From positions 744,001-808,000 of the forward strand of contig NZ_JAFKCW010000001.1 of the NCBI RefSeq assembly GCF_017254835.1: a stretch of DNA of 64,000 bases. The letters run 5' to 3'. Position 1 is the stretch's first letter, and every line of letters begins with the position of its first letter. This DNA comes from Algoriphagus aestuariicola. Lineage in GTDB: Bacteria; Bacteroidota; Bacteroidia; Cytophagales; Cyclobacteriaceae. This document shows, piece by piece, positions 9,250 through 17,887 of the stretch. A program made the position numbers and the translations under genes. Below the pieces are notes generated by a model, which did no database searches, was not told the origin of the DNA, and saw nothing but the letters and a program-made list of their open reading frames with translations.

Positions 9250-11580
9250 ATGAAGAAATCAATTATTCTTTCAACTGGGAAAGGCTATAAGGTATGGCGG
9301 AATGGGATTTTGAGGCCGCTGGCTTTCTTTCTGGTGTTTTTCAGCTTTTTATTGGCTAAAGCCCAAGACACAAAAATCCCTCCATCGCAGCTTGTCGTGA
9401 AAGACACCATCAACTTTGGTGACAGCACCAAGGCAGGCTTGATCAACAAGATTCTTCAGCCTATTCGTTTCCGGGAAAACAAAATCAAGCGTGAACGGGA
9501 GCGTATCGTCGAATTGATTCGAAAGCTGGCAAAAGAGGGCGACGTAAGTATCGATTCGGCGACGGTTAATGCTATCGCCACTGACCTGATCGCATTGACC
9601 GAGGGTCTCGCTGCAGCTCGTGACACCAGCACCCGTCTACAGGACGAGATAGAGCAGTTGCTCTTAAACTTGGACACCAAAGCTCCCAAGCAGCTGGTCG
9701 ACTCTGTCCAAGTACAGCTAGGCAATGTACTCCAAGGGCTGCTCGATGATTCAAAGGCGGAAAACGTTGCCGCCAAAAAGCAACTTTCCGAGAAACTGAT
9801 GGCATTGCGAGAGATACAGTTTTCGTGCAGTTCGGAGGAAGCGCCTGTATTTGATGCCACATTGGGAGATACACTCCAGGTCAGCTACCACAAATGTCTG
9901 AGCGCCCGTACAAGGATTTTTGGCTGGCATTTGGCCTCGATGGGGGACAGATATCAGAATTACAATCTCAACTACCTCACAGACTTGGTGCTCTATGGAT
10001 ACGAGCTATCTAGCAGCGGAAAGGAAAACAATCCAAAGTCACTGCTCGGGCTGTTGGAAGGTGGGATTTTGGAGAAAAACCAAAGCTTTGGCAAGGCGGT
10101 GTCGCTTTCAGTCTACAGCAATTCTCTTTCGACGATTAGTGCTTTTTTGAACCAAACCTCAGCCCAAGACCAGTTTGTTTCCCGGGTGAAAGAGTTGATT
10201 TCCAACTACAGTTTGAAGGGAATCAACATTTATTTGAGCGAGGTTTCTTCCAGGGACTCCAAGAAGTTTACCCAGTTTGTCAGCAAGCTAAAGGCAGAGC
10301 TGGCAGCCTTGGACAAAAATATCATCTTGACTTTGAGCATTCCTCCAATAGCAAACTCCAGATCGATAGCCAACGCCAATGCGTACGAGTTTTTGTTTCT
10401 CAATCCACTGGTCGATTTCTACTTGATCCAAACCCAGAAGCTGAACATCACCGACACGAGGATTCCATTTTCGCCCGGCGCACTATATCCGGATGCGGCC
10501 AACTCAAGAGGATCGATCGAAGGGACTTTCGCTTTCTACGCGAATGGAAAAGTTCCTGTCGGAAAATTGGTATTGACTGTAGGATATCAAGGCATTTCTT
10601 GGCCTATGCCTGACTTTGTACCCGGTACACGGGCGATTGGTTTTGGCTCTTCCTTGGATTATCGTACGATACAGCAGACTTTGGTCTCCACTGTGGGACA
10701 ACCGGAAGGGGCAGTTTTGGGATACGATCCGGAGCAAGCTTCTGCCTATCTCAACTATGGCGAATTGGGAGATCTTCGGCAGGTCTGGTATGAGGATGCT
10801 AAGAGTCTGGCCGAGAAATACAGCTGGGCCCTAGCGAACTCGACGGGAGGGGTAGCGATATGGGGACTTGGGGCGGATGAAGGCTACACGGAGCTTTGGG
10901 ACGCATTGGGTGCAACTCTGGTGAGCGTAGATTCTGTCGTGATCAGCTCCAAGTCCCTTGCGCCACCAAAAACACTCGGCCTAATGGACTACCTATGGAC
11001 TTACATGCAGGACATCCAATGGGCCGGTCTGAACGACATCTATATTGGGGATCCAAACAAAAAACCGGAGGCAGACTATTGCTATTTTGTGACTTATCCG
11101 GATCGCGACAGCCTACAGAATTTGGCAAAAGCCTACGACATTTCGAGCTTTTGGCAAAACCGAAATGAATTTGTAGCCTATCAGGACACGGACTTTTATT
11201 CGATAAACTCCTATAAAGATTGTATATGCATGATAGGCCGTTGGAATCGATATGCGGAGATCAACATGTTGTTGTCTATTATCCTATTTGGGGTGTTGGG
11301 ACTTTGTATTCTGGTTACGCTGCTCGGTGTCAGGAAGCATGGAGATGAATGGACGTTGAGGGGCCTCTTTACGGGGATCTCTATCGCAATAGGCTTATTG
11401 GCCTTGATCGCGTTGTTTTTCTACCTGTTTTTCAATACACAGGTGGGATTTATAGGTGCTGGCAGCAGCGAAGTGACAATTTGGATGCTGATCCTGATTT
11501 TTGGTTTTGGGATAGCCGCCGGATTGCTTATCAATAGGTTAAGGTCAGCTAAGAAGTTTGCTTATCGGGAATTACCTTAA
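9250..11580 (+). CDS. Membrane-anchored GH18-like pseudoenzyme in the eCIS cluster
   Basis: This is 776 residues from the ATG at 9250; a longer in-frame start at 9163 lies inside the tape-measure gene. A signal sequence ends near residue 38 (LLAKAQ). Residues ~70-200 are charged and helical. Residues ~210-560 resemble a glycoside hydrolase family 18 barrel, with the family-like GGVAIWGLGAD at 533-543. The position of the GH18 catalytic DGxDxDxE motif reads KGINIYLS (323-330), so the acid/base Glu and the Asp residues are gone, and chitinase activity is unlikely. Three transmembrane helices follow (~671-694, 706-728, 744-764). It sits between the tape measure and the DUF4157 gene. It could hold a glycan-binding domain in the periplasm, anchor particles at the membrane or aid release; this is inference. 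Confidence 0.6.
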   Translation: MKKSIILSTGKGYKVWRNGILRPLAFFLVFFSFLLAKAQDTKIPPSQLVVKDTINFGDSTKAGLINKILQPIRFRENKIKRERERIVELIRKLAKEGDVSIDSATVNAIATDLIALTEGLAAARDTSTRLQDEIEQLLLNLDTKAPKQLVDSVQVQLGNVLQGLLDDSKAENVAAKKQLSEKLMALREIQFSCSSEEAPVFDATLGDTLQVSYHKCLSARTRIFGWHLASMGDRYQNYNLNYLTDLVLYGYELSSSGKENNPKSLLGLLEGGILEKNQSFGKAVSLSVYSNSLSTISAFLNQTSAQDQFVSRVKELISNYSLKGINIYLSEVSSRDSKKFTQFVSKLKAELAALDKNIILTLSIPPIANSRSIANANAYEFLFLNPLVDFYLIQTQKLNITDTRIPFSPGALYPDAANSRGSIEGTFAFYANGKVPVGKLVLTVGYQGISWPMPDFVPGTRAIGFGSSLDYRTIQQTLVSTVGQPEGAVLGYDPEQASAYLNYGELGDLRQVWYEDAKSLAEKYSWALANSTGGVAIWGLGADEGYTELWDALGATLVSVDSVVISSKSLAPPKTLGLMDYLWTYMQDIQWAGLNDIYIGDPNKKPEADYCYFVTYPDRDSLQNLAKAYDISSFWQNRNEFVAYQDTDFYSINSYKDCICMIGRWNRYAEINMLLSIILFGVLGLCILVTLLGVRKHGDEWTLRGLFTGISIAIGLLALIALFFYLFFNTQVGFIGAGSSEVTIWMLILIFGFGIAAGLLINRLRSAKKFAYRELP

Positions 11581-11605
11581 AACTCAATCGAAAACACTTT
11601 TCATC

Positions 11606-13825
11606 ATGGGGAATTTTTCAAAATCAAGTCTGCCTCCTGCCTCCAAAAAGCAGGAGTCTGGTTCAGCCAAAGGGAGCAATCCGACCGTCCAGCTAAGGGA
11701 CAACCGCGCCGAACATGCCGCCCAGCTCAAGTTTGCCCAGCTAGCAAACTCACGTAGGGCAGACGAGGCGGTACAGCGAAAGGAGTTGCAGGAGGAAGAA
11801 GTTCAACTGGCTGGGATCGAAGAAAAGGAACTCCAAATGAAGTCGGTGGATGAAGAAGAGGAGCTGCAGATGAAATCTGTTGAGTCTCCGACGGATCAGT
11901 CTGAAACACCAGTCCAGCGTGTTGAAAACAACACCGGGCTGCCCGACCAGCTCAAGTCCGGGGTGGAAAACCTCTCCGGCTACAGCCTCGACGATGTCAA
12001 AGTTCACTACAACTCGGACAAACCTTCCCAGCTCCAAGCCCACGCCTACGCTCAGGGAACGGATATCCACGTTGCGCCTGGTCAGGAGAAACATCTGCCC
12101 CATGAGGCTTGGCATGTAGTGCAACAGAAACAGGGGCGAGTCAAGGCTACCCGGCAATTAAAGGGCAAAGTCAATATCAACGACGATGCGGGCTTGGAGA
12201 ATGAGGCGGATGTCATGGGCGCGAAGGCTTTGCAGCGAAGGGAAAAGGGAATCGTCCCACACCAAACCCCAATCACCTCGCAGGTAGTACAGAGAAATGA
12301 GGATACGGATATGACTGATAGCAGAATGGATGTTCTGGTAAAGCGTGTGTTGGCGATATTGGGCACACTGGCTGCGAACGGAAACGACTGGGAAAAAACT
12401 TATGGAGACAAAGGGAAAGACCTTGGAAAGCAAGCGGTCAAGAAGGGAAAAGAAAAGCTGCTAGGTAACAGAGATAATCAGAAGCCTTCAATCAAGGAGA
12501 AAATTGTTAAGGAGGGACTGAAACGTTGGTGGGCAGCGCTCGAGCCAGAGCAAAAGGCAGAAATGCTGAAGGAAAGTACCAGCATTTTTTCTGGGTGGTT
12601 TGGTGGCAGTTCTGGCGGCAAAGAAGAAGAACAAAGCACGGCACCACAGCAAGAGCCCAAAAAGCAAACCAGTAAACAGGAGAGGTTTGAGTTAGATATT
12701 ACCTCGCAGGATCTTGAAACGCTCTACGATACCTACAAAGGGTATAAAGAGATCAAGGATCAAATCGAGAAAATTGAAGAAGGAGCTAGAGAGCTGGCAG
12801 GAAGGATCGGCTCTGAAGTGGGCATGAAAGTCGGTGAATTTAGGGACGAACGTGAATTTATATCCAAGTTTGAAGAACAAAGGGTTCCCTTTAAAGTCGC
12901 CAAATTGGAGTTTGCATTTCTGAAAGAGACCATCTTAACCAAAAATGTACAAGCTCGGTATAAGGCGGAGCTGGAAGCCCTGGAAGATGCATTGGATCCG
13001 AGTTTACAAAAGCCAAGTGCGATGATTAACAACCCAGGTCTTTTTACAGCCAACAAAGAACAAATGGCGGGTGCTGTAGAGACCTGCTCAATTGCCTATG
13101 AAAATCTCAAGCTAGCCAATCTAATCCGCAACGGCACTACTTCCCTCTTATCCAATATTGGGAAAGTCATCGACTCGGTCGTCGAGGGCGGCAAAAAAAT
13201 CCTTGGGGGGATTTTTGGAAGCTCATCTGAAGTCGAGCAGGTGTCGCCTGAAATCGGCAAAAAACAGAAAGAATTGGTCACTGCAATCCAAACAGTTTGT
13301 GGTAAGTCATGGTACTGGCATACCAGTGGGATACTTGCCTTCAAGCCGACGGGGGTAACTGAGGTAGGAGAAAAGTTGAAGGGGGTAAAGCCCGGCAAAG
13401 AATTGGCTCAGATCAAAGCTCATTTGACCAAGCCCGAAGAAGATTTGATACAGACCGAGAGTGAAATTTCCTCAACCGACGAACAAATCGAAACCTTAAG
13501 TGGGTCACTTCAAAAGGATGTCACAATCGACAAAGTATTGTCGGAAACCCGAACGAAAAAAAGCACGGAAAAATACGGCGGAAAACAGGTGGACAATTCG
13601 TCCAAGCTCGCTGAGCTGGGTATTGAAAGGGCAAGACTCGCTTTGGAAAAGCGTAATCTGAAGAAGAAAATAAAAGGGGAAAACAGAAAGCCTCTTACCC
13701 AGGTTTTCTATAACGCAATCAAAGATCTTCAGCCGGACAATGTAATTAGCCTCAATAAAACCATCGCCGTGATGAATCAGATTGCAGGAGAACTGGACAA
13801 TCAGAATCATACCAAAAACTTATAG
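11606..13825 (+). CDS. eCIS-associated DUF4157 protein with unrecognised C-terminal domain, candidate effector
   Basis: This is 739 residues from the ATG at 11606. Residues 1-105 are disordered and charged, with the unit ELQMKSV repeated at 75-81 and 86-92. The eCIS-associated DUF4157 core spans about residues 107-200 and contains the metalloprotease-like HEAWH at 166-170 followed by VVQQ. This domain is widespread beside eCIS loci and often carries toxin domains at its C-terminus. Residues ~240-739 match nothing I know: a lysine-rich helical stretch, a Gly/Ser-rich linker near 335 (FGGSSGG), long charged helices with coiled-coil character at ~370-470, another Gly-rich hinge near 530, and a helical tail. 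There is no signal peptide or membrane segment, as expected for cargo loaded in the cytoplasm. It is the last gene of the + strand cluster. Confidence 0.75.
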   Translation: MGNFSKSSLPPASKKQESGSAKGSNPTVQLRDNRAEHAAQLKFAQLANSRRADEAVQRKELQEEEVQLAGIEEKELQMKSVDEEEELQMKSVESPTDQSETPVQRVENNTGLPDQLKSGVENLSGYSLDDVKVHYNSDKPSQLQAHAYAQGTDIHVAPGQEKHLPHEAWHVVQQKQGRVKATRQLKGKVNINDDAGLENEADVMGAKALQRREKGIVPHQTPITSQVVQRNEDTDMTDSRMDVLVKRVLAILGTLAANGNDWEKTYGDKGKDLGKQAVKKGKEKLLGNRDNQKPSIKEKIVKEGLKRWWAALEPEQKAEMLKESTSIFSGWFGGSSGGKEEEQSTAPQQEPKKQTSKQERFELDITSQDLETLYDTYKGYKEIKDQIEKIEEGARELAGRIGSEVGMKVGEFRDEREFISKFEEQRVPFKVAKLEFAFLKETILTKNVQARYKAELEALEDALDPSLQKPSAMINNPGLFTANKEQMAGAVETCSIAYENLKLANLIRNGTTSLLSNIGKVIDSVVEGGKKILGGIFGSSSEVEQVSPEIGKKQKELVTAIQTVCGKSWYWHTSGILAFKPTGVTEVGEKLKGVKPGKELAQIKAHLTKPEEDLIQTESEISSTDEQIETLSGSLQKDVTIDKVLSETRTKKSTEKYGGKQVDNSSKLAELGIERARLALEKRNLKKKIKGENRKPLTQVFYNAIKDLQPDNVISLNKTIAVMNQIAGELDNQNHTKNL

Positions 13826-13849
13826 GGAATCGAGACGGCAAACAATGGT

Positions 13850-13884
13850 CGCCTAATAGGCGTTGGTGATTATTTTTCCTTTTT
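13850..13884 (+). terminator. Weak candidate terminator after the eCIS cluster
   Basis: A short perfect stem (CGCCT/AGGCG, loop AAT, 13850-13862) lies 24 bases after the DUF4157 stop. A T-rich run follows from about 13871. The stem is only five pairs and the T-run is not immediately adjacent, so it may be a weak terminator. The rest of the 186-base gap before the PEP carboxylase gene shows no gene. Confidence 0.3.
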
Positions 13885-14011
13885 TCTCAAAAACCGGAAT
13901 AAAATCTGTCATTTTGAAAATATGTCGGTTGGAAACTTGTAGAAAATCTAAATTTTGTTCTAAAAAATGGAAATTTTATTAATTTGCCTGACCTATTAAA
14001 TCCGACCCTGA

Positions 14012-16546
14012 ATGTACCCTATCTATGACACTCAAGTCGCCAAGCGATTTACCATCTACAACAGCCTATTTTTAGACTTGCCTTTTGACGATATCTATGT
14101 TACGGGCACCTTACTTCCGTTTTTGGGCAAGGCTTGTGAACGAGGTTACGCTTCGGGCAAGTCTCCCCGGGAGATCATCGACGGTTTTTTTGAGGAGATG
14201 ATGCCGGGGGAAAACGAAAAAAAGCGGTTCGACTTTCTCTTTGAGATGATTCAATATGTCGAGCGCCAGGTCGTCTTGTTCGACTCGATTGAGGACGCCG
14301 CCTACGAGAAAATCAACGATATCTCGGGCAAAGGTTCCGTGAAAGCGCTAATCAACCGGGTGGAGACAGACCGAAAGAAAGAAGCTTTAATAGAAAAGCT
14401 GAAAACATTTTCTGTGCGATTGACGCTCACCGCGCACCCAACCCAGTTTTATCCCGGCAATGTGTTGGGGATCATCACTGATCTGGAAAACGCGATCCGA
14501 CACGACGATTTGGAAAGCATCAACCTTTTGTTGCAGCAGTTGGGCAAGACAGGATTCATCAATAGAGAGCAGCCCACTCCATTCAACGAGGCGGTTAGCT
14601 TGATTTGGTATTTGGAAAATGTGTTTTATCACAGTATTCCGGACATCATCATTCGTTTGCTCAAGGGACTGGGGCAGCCCCTTCATACCTGGGAAAACCC
14701 AGCTATCCTCAAAGTCGGATTTTGGCCTGGGGGAGATAGAGACGGAAATCCATTTGTGACACACGAGACCACTATTCAAGTGGCAGACCGCCTGAAAAAA
14801 TGGCTGATGAGATGCTACTACCGAGACCTGAGGGCTCTCAAGAAGCGTCTCACATTCAAACATGTAGAGGAGCATATAGTGAAGGCCGAACGTGGGATTT
14901 ACTATACCTTGTTTGAGAACAAAGAAATGTATTCGTCCAAGGATGACTTGTTGGCAATACTTTTTGATGCCAGAGAGGCCCTTGTCAAATATCACGACGG
15001 GCTGTTTTTGGATCTGCTCGACCGCTTCATCCTCAAAGTTCGGATTTTCGGATTCCACTTTGCCCACATGGATTTGCGCCAAGACAGCCGCAAGCATGAC
15101 GGACTGTGGGAGGAGGTCTTCAATATACAGGGAAAAGAGTACGTCGGGACAGAGGATGAATTGATCGACAAAGTAATGAAAACCAAGGCTCTTCCTTCCC
15201 TGGAGCATTTTGAGGAGCCTTTCCATAGGGAGATCCTGCAGTCTATGGCGACCGTGAAGTCCGTCCAGAAGTCCAACGGAGAGGAGGGGCTACACCGCTA
15301 TATCATCTCCAATTGCCAGTCGGTACTCCACATCCTTGAGGTGTATCAGATGGCCAAGTTGACCATGGGCGTTAAGCCCGGCGGCTTGCCGGTCGATATC
15401 GTGCCGTTATTTGAGACCATCGACGATCTCAAAATGGCGCCCGAGATCATGACGAGGCTTTACAATATGCCAGAATACAAAACGCACTTGAAAAGTCGCG
15501 GAAGCAAGCAAAGCATCATGCTCGGATTTTCGGATGGAACCAAGGACGGTGGTTATCTGAAGGCTAACTGGTCTATTTTGGTGGCCAAAGAAGAACTCAC
15601 GCGCGTATCACGGGAAAATGGTATCGAAGTGGTCTTCTTTGACGGTCGCGGCGGACCCGTTGCAAGAGGTGGAGGTAATCTGCACAACTTCTACGCTTCC
15701 TTGGGTCAAAAAGTGGAAAACTCCGAAATTCAGGTGACCATACAGGGACAGACGATTTCCTCCAATTATGGAAAGCAGGTTTCATGTACTTACAACTTTG
15801 AACAGCTGCTCAGTGCGGGCCTCGAAAACCATCTCTATCCCGATGCTGAGAAAAACCTGAATGATGAGCAGCGGGCGCTAATACAGCAACTGGCAGACTC
15901 AGGGTATGAAGCTTACAAAAACCTAAAAAACCATCCGAAGTTTGTGCCGTATCTCGAGCACGTGGCTCCGCTGAAGTTCTTTGGCATGACCAATATCGGT
16001 TCGAGGCCAATGAAGAGAGGTGGGGGTGCTGGATTGAAGTTTGAGGATTTGCGCGCGATCCCATTCGTTGGATCCTGGGCGCAGATGAAGCAGAATATCC
16101 CGGGTTTCTATGGTGTGGGTTCGGCGATATCACAGTTGGAAAAGGAGGGAAAGATGGATGAACTGAAGAAACTGTATCAGGATAGTCTGTTCTTCCGCAC
16201 CTTGCTCGGCAACTCCATGCAATCCCTGAACAAGTGTTTTTATCCGGCGACAGCCTACTTAAAGGACAATCCTGAGTACAGCGAGTTTTGGAAGATGCTT
16301 TACAAGGAATTCGAATGCTCGGTTAAAAAATTGAAGAAAGTGGCGGGAATGGAAGAATTGCTGGAGGACAATCCGGTATCCAAGGCCTCCATCGAGATTC
16401 GTGAACGAATCGTCCTGCCTTTGATCACAATACAGCAGTACGCGATTCAGATAGGCTTGGAAAAAGGCGCGTCTGCCGAGATTTTGGACAAATTGATTCT
16501 GAGGACAATGTTTGGAATCATCAATGCTACGCGAAACGCGGCATAA
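14012..16546 (+). CDS. ppc: Phosphoenolpyruvate carboxylase
   Basis: This is 844 residues, slightly shorter than the ~880 of the E. coli enzyme. It carboxylates phosphoenolpyruvate with bicarbonate to give oxaloacetate, refilling the TCA cycle in the cytoplasm. Key motifs are present: TAHPTQ with the catalytic His at 142, GFWPGGDRDGNPFVT near 235-250, and the glycine-rich FFDGRGGPVARGGG loop with the essential arginine near residue 550. The C-terminal LGNSMQSLNK and the end in RNAA also fit the family, where the tail lines the allosteric site. The ATG at 14012 is the only reasonable start. A strong hairpin terminator starts at the stop codon. Confidence 0.93.
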   Translation: MYPIYDTQVAKRFTIYNSLFLDLPFDDIYVTGTLLPFLGKACERGYASGKSPREIIDGFFEEMMPGENEKKRFDFLFEMIQYVERQVVLFDSIEDAAYEKINDISGKGSVKALINRVETDRKKEALIEKLKTFSVRLTLTAHPTQFYPGNVLGIITDLENAIRHDDLESINLLLQQLGKTGFINREQPTPFNEAVSLIWYLENVFYHSIPDIIIRLLKGLGQPLHTWENPAILKVGFWPGGDRDGNPFVTHETTIQVADRLKKWLMRCYYRDLRALKKRLTFKHVEEHIVKAERGIYYTLFENKEMYSSKDDLLAILFDAREALVKYHDGLFLDLLDRFILKVRIFGFHFAHMDLRQDSRKHDGLWEEVFNIQGKEYVGTEDELIDKVMKTKALPSLEHFEEPFHREILQSMATVKSVQKSNGEEGLHRYIISNCQSVLHILEVYQMAKLTMGVKPGGLPVDIVPLFETIDDLKMAPEIMTRLYNMPEYKTHLKSRGSKQSIMLGFSDGTKDGGYLKANWSILVAKEELTRVSRENGIEVVFFDGRGGPVARGGGNLHNFYASLGQKVENSEIQVTIQGQTISSNYGKQVSCTYNFEQLLSAGLENHLYPDAEKNLNDEQRALIQQLADSGYEAYKNLKNHPKFVPYLEHVAPLKFFGMTNIGSRPMKRGGGAGLKFEDLRAIPFVGSWAQMKQNIPGFYGVGSAISQLEKEGKMDELKKLYQDSLFFRTLLGNSMQSLNKCFYPATAYLKDNPEYSEFWKMLYKEFECSVKKLKKVAGMEELLEDNPVSKASIEIRERIVLPLITIQQYAIQIGLEKGASAEILDKLILRTMFGIINATRNAA

Positions 16547-16590
16547 AAACAAAGGAGGCTGTCTCAACCGAGACAGCCTCCTTTGTTTTA
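16546..16590. terminator. Bidirectional intrinsic terminator between ppc and the DUF4136 block
   Basis: A perfect 20-base-pair inverted repeat (16546-16565 with 16570-16589, loop AACC) is flanked by A and T runs on both sides. It lies between convergent genes, 15 bases from the stop of the minus-strand gene, and can serve both transcripts. Confidence 0.9.
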
Positions 16591-16604
16591 GCCATTAGCT
16601 TAAT

Positions 16605-17258
16605 TTACTTTTTGCTATCTGCCTTGGCGATAATGCCATCCTTAACCATCAGATCTACCACCACTCCAGCGAAGGTATGCGAGAACGATTCGAGATTGCT
16701 CGGGTTAGTTGTCTCTGACTGGGAAGACCACACTAGCGCCTCTGATTGTGCATCGTATAGGTTTACTTCGATGTAGTATAGCTTGTCAGTGGTATAGTAT
16801 CCAGGATCATAGGTCATCGGTCCATAGTACCCATAGTATCCTCCAAATCTGCCATAGTAACCTCCGTAGCCCATGGGGGCATAGGTGGTGGTGCCTTGAA
16901 CATAGCGGGTTTCTGAAGTTTGGTCCAATAGAGCTACCGTCAAGATGCCGTCATGGCCAGCGGCGCGTACGGCTTCGAGAGCCTTAGCCATGCCTTCTTT
17001 ATCCTTAGCAGAGCCGAGAGGAATCAAGGTCAAGCTGCTGGCGGCCTTTACGCCGTCTTCTCCCAGAGTGGCAACCAATTCCTCTTCAAATGCCTGTCGG
17101 TTGACCAAGTTGCTGCTCAGGCCCGTCACCAAGATGTTTTGGTATGGAGTGGAAGGTTTCTCAGGGCTAGACCAAGAGCCGATGATTTTGGTGCTTGGAG
17201 AGCAAGCGGCCAGAATAGACGCTATGGCTAGACTGGCTAAAAATGAAAGCTTTTTCAT
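16605..17258 (-). CDS. Secreted DUF4136-like lipoprotein with Tyr/Gly-rich segment
   Basis: This is 217 residues with a lipoprotein signal peptide (lipobox LAAC, Cys19). The mature part is alpha/beta with segments of the DUF4136/LpoB-like type (YQNILVTGLSS, then HDGILTVALL). At residues ~125-150 there is a low-complexity stretch made almost only of Gly and Tyr (YYGRFGGYYGYYG). It is predicted to sit in the outer membrane facing the periplasm or surface. It is the last gene of a minus-strand series that includes two other DUF4136-type lipoproteins, 10 bases after the preceding one. Function is unknown; the aromatic segment suggests low-affinity binding or aggregation, which is inference. Confidence 0.7.
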   Translation of the reverse strand: MKKLSFLASLAIASILAACSPSTKIIGSWSSPEKPSTPYQNILVTGLSSNLVNRQAFEEELVATLGEDGVKAASSLTLIPLGSAKDKEGMAKALEAVRAAGHDGILTVALLDQTSETRYVQGTTTYAPMGYGGYYGRFGGYYGYYGPMTYDPGYYTTDKLYYIEVNLYDAQSEALVWSSQSETTNPSNLESFSHTFAGVVVDLMVKDGIIAKADSKK

Positions 17259-17268
17259 AAGGATAAAG

Positions 17269-17819
17269 TTATTTGTTGTTGATGTCTAAGTACTTAAAAA
17301 TTTGATTTATCGCATTCTCTATAGATTCGTTCTTCTTTTCCTCTTTTTTGGGCACAACTTCCGAAATGGTACCTGCCCAGACCAACACATTGCCGGGATT
17401 ATTGATGAAGTGTACGCTTAAACTACCCTCTCGATACGTGTTTACGGGAATTTCCCTGACCTCCCAATAATAGTTGCGCTGCCCAGCGTAGGTAAAAGGA
17501 TCGGTGGTCAGGTTGGTTTCCCTGGTTTGCACCTTGTCTTGGACTACCACACCAAAATTAATACGCAAGTCTGGATCTGTCGCATCTCTCTTCAAGCCGC
17601 GAGCCTCCATTGCTGCAGTGAAGTTTTGCTTTAGCTGATCCACAATTTCCTGATAGGGCACTAAACTGTCGTTTGGAGTTTCGATCTGCGCAAAATCGAA
17701 TGACGAATAGTTGCTGAGTTTGAAGTCTTCGTACTTGTTTTTTTCAACTACCACCCGAGTCGGGGAGCAAGAGAAAAAAACACCCATGATGAGAGTCAAA
17801 AGGATCAGGTTCTTTTTCA
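17269..17819 (-). CDS. DUF4136 lipoprotein
   Basis: This is 183 residues. The frame is open further upstream (to 17862), but those residues are polar. A GTG at 17819 gives a clean lipoprotein signal VKKNLILLTLIMGVFFSC, with the lipidated Cys at 18, so I place the start there. The mature part has the DUF4136 layout: an N-terminal beta hairpin (YSSFDFA), an amphipathic helix (IVDQLKQNFTAAMEARGL), the DPDLRINFGV strand and a C-terminal helix. It is predicted to be anchored to the outer membrane. It lies 10 bases upstream of the next DUF4136-like gene, so the two are probably cotranscribed. Biochemical role is unknown. Confidence 0.75.
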
Positions 17820-17887
17820 CGGCAATTCGGAATTGGTTTGCTTTCTCGATTTGAACAACCAAAATTCAGCTTTTAAGATAGTGGTTT

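Noticed and set aside
9250-11580. Active chitinase in the eCIS cluster
   Set aside because: The catalytic DGxDxDxE positions read KGINIYLS, so an active GH18 enzyme is unlikely.
2-13825. Type VI secretion system or prophage
   Set aside because: No TssJ/TssL/TssM-type membrane complex, capsid, terminase, integrase or lysis genes are seen; tape-measure and DUF4157 families point to eCIS.
13949-13957. TAAATTTTG upstream of ppc as a -7 element
   Set aside because: The spacing between TA and TTTG is three bases instead of two, so it does not fit the consensus.
14387-15226. A 279-codon frame opposite ppc
   Set aside because: The plus-strand PEP carboxylase motifs account for the sequence; the antisense product resembles nothing.
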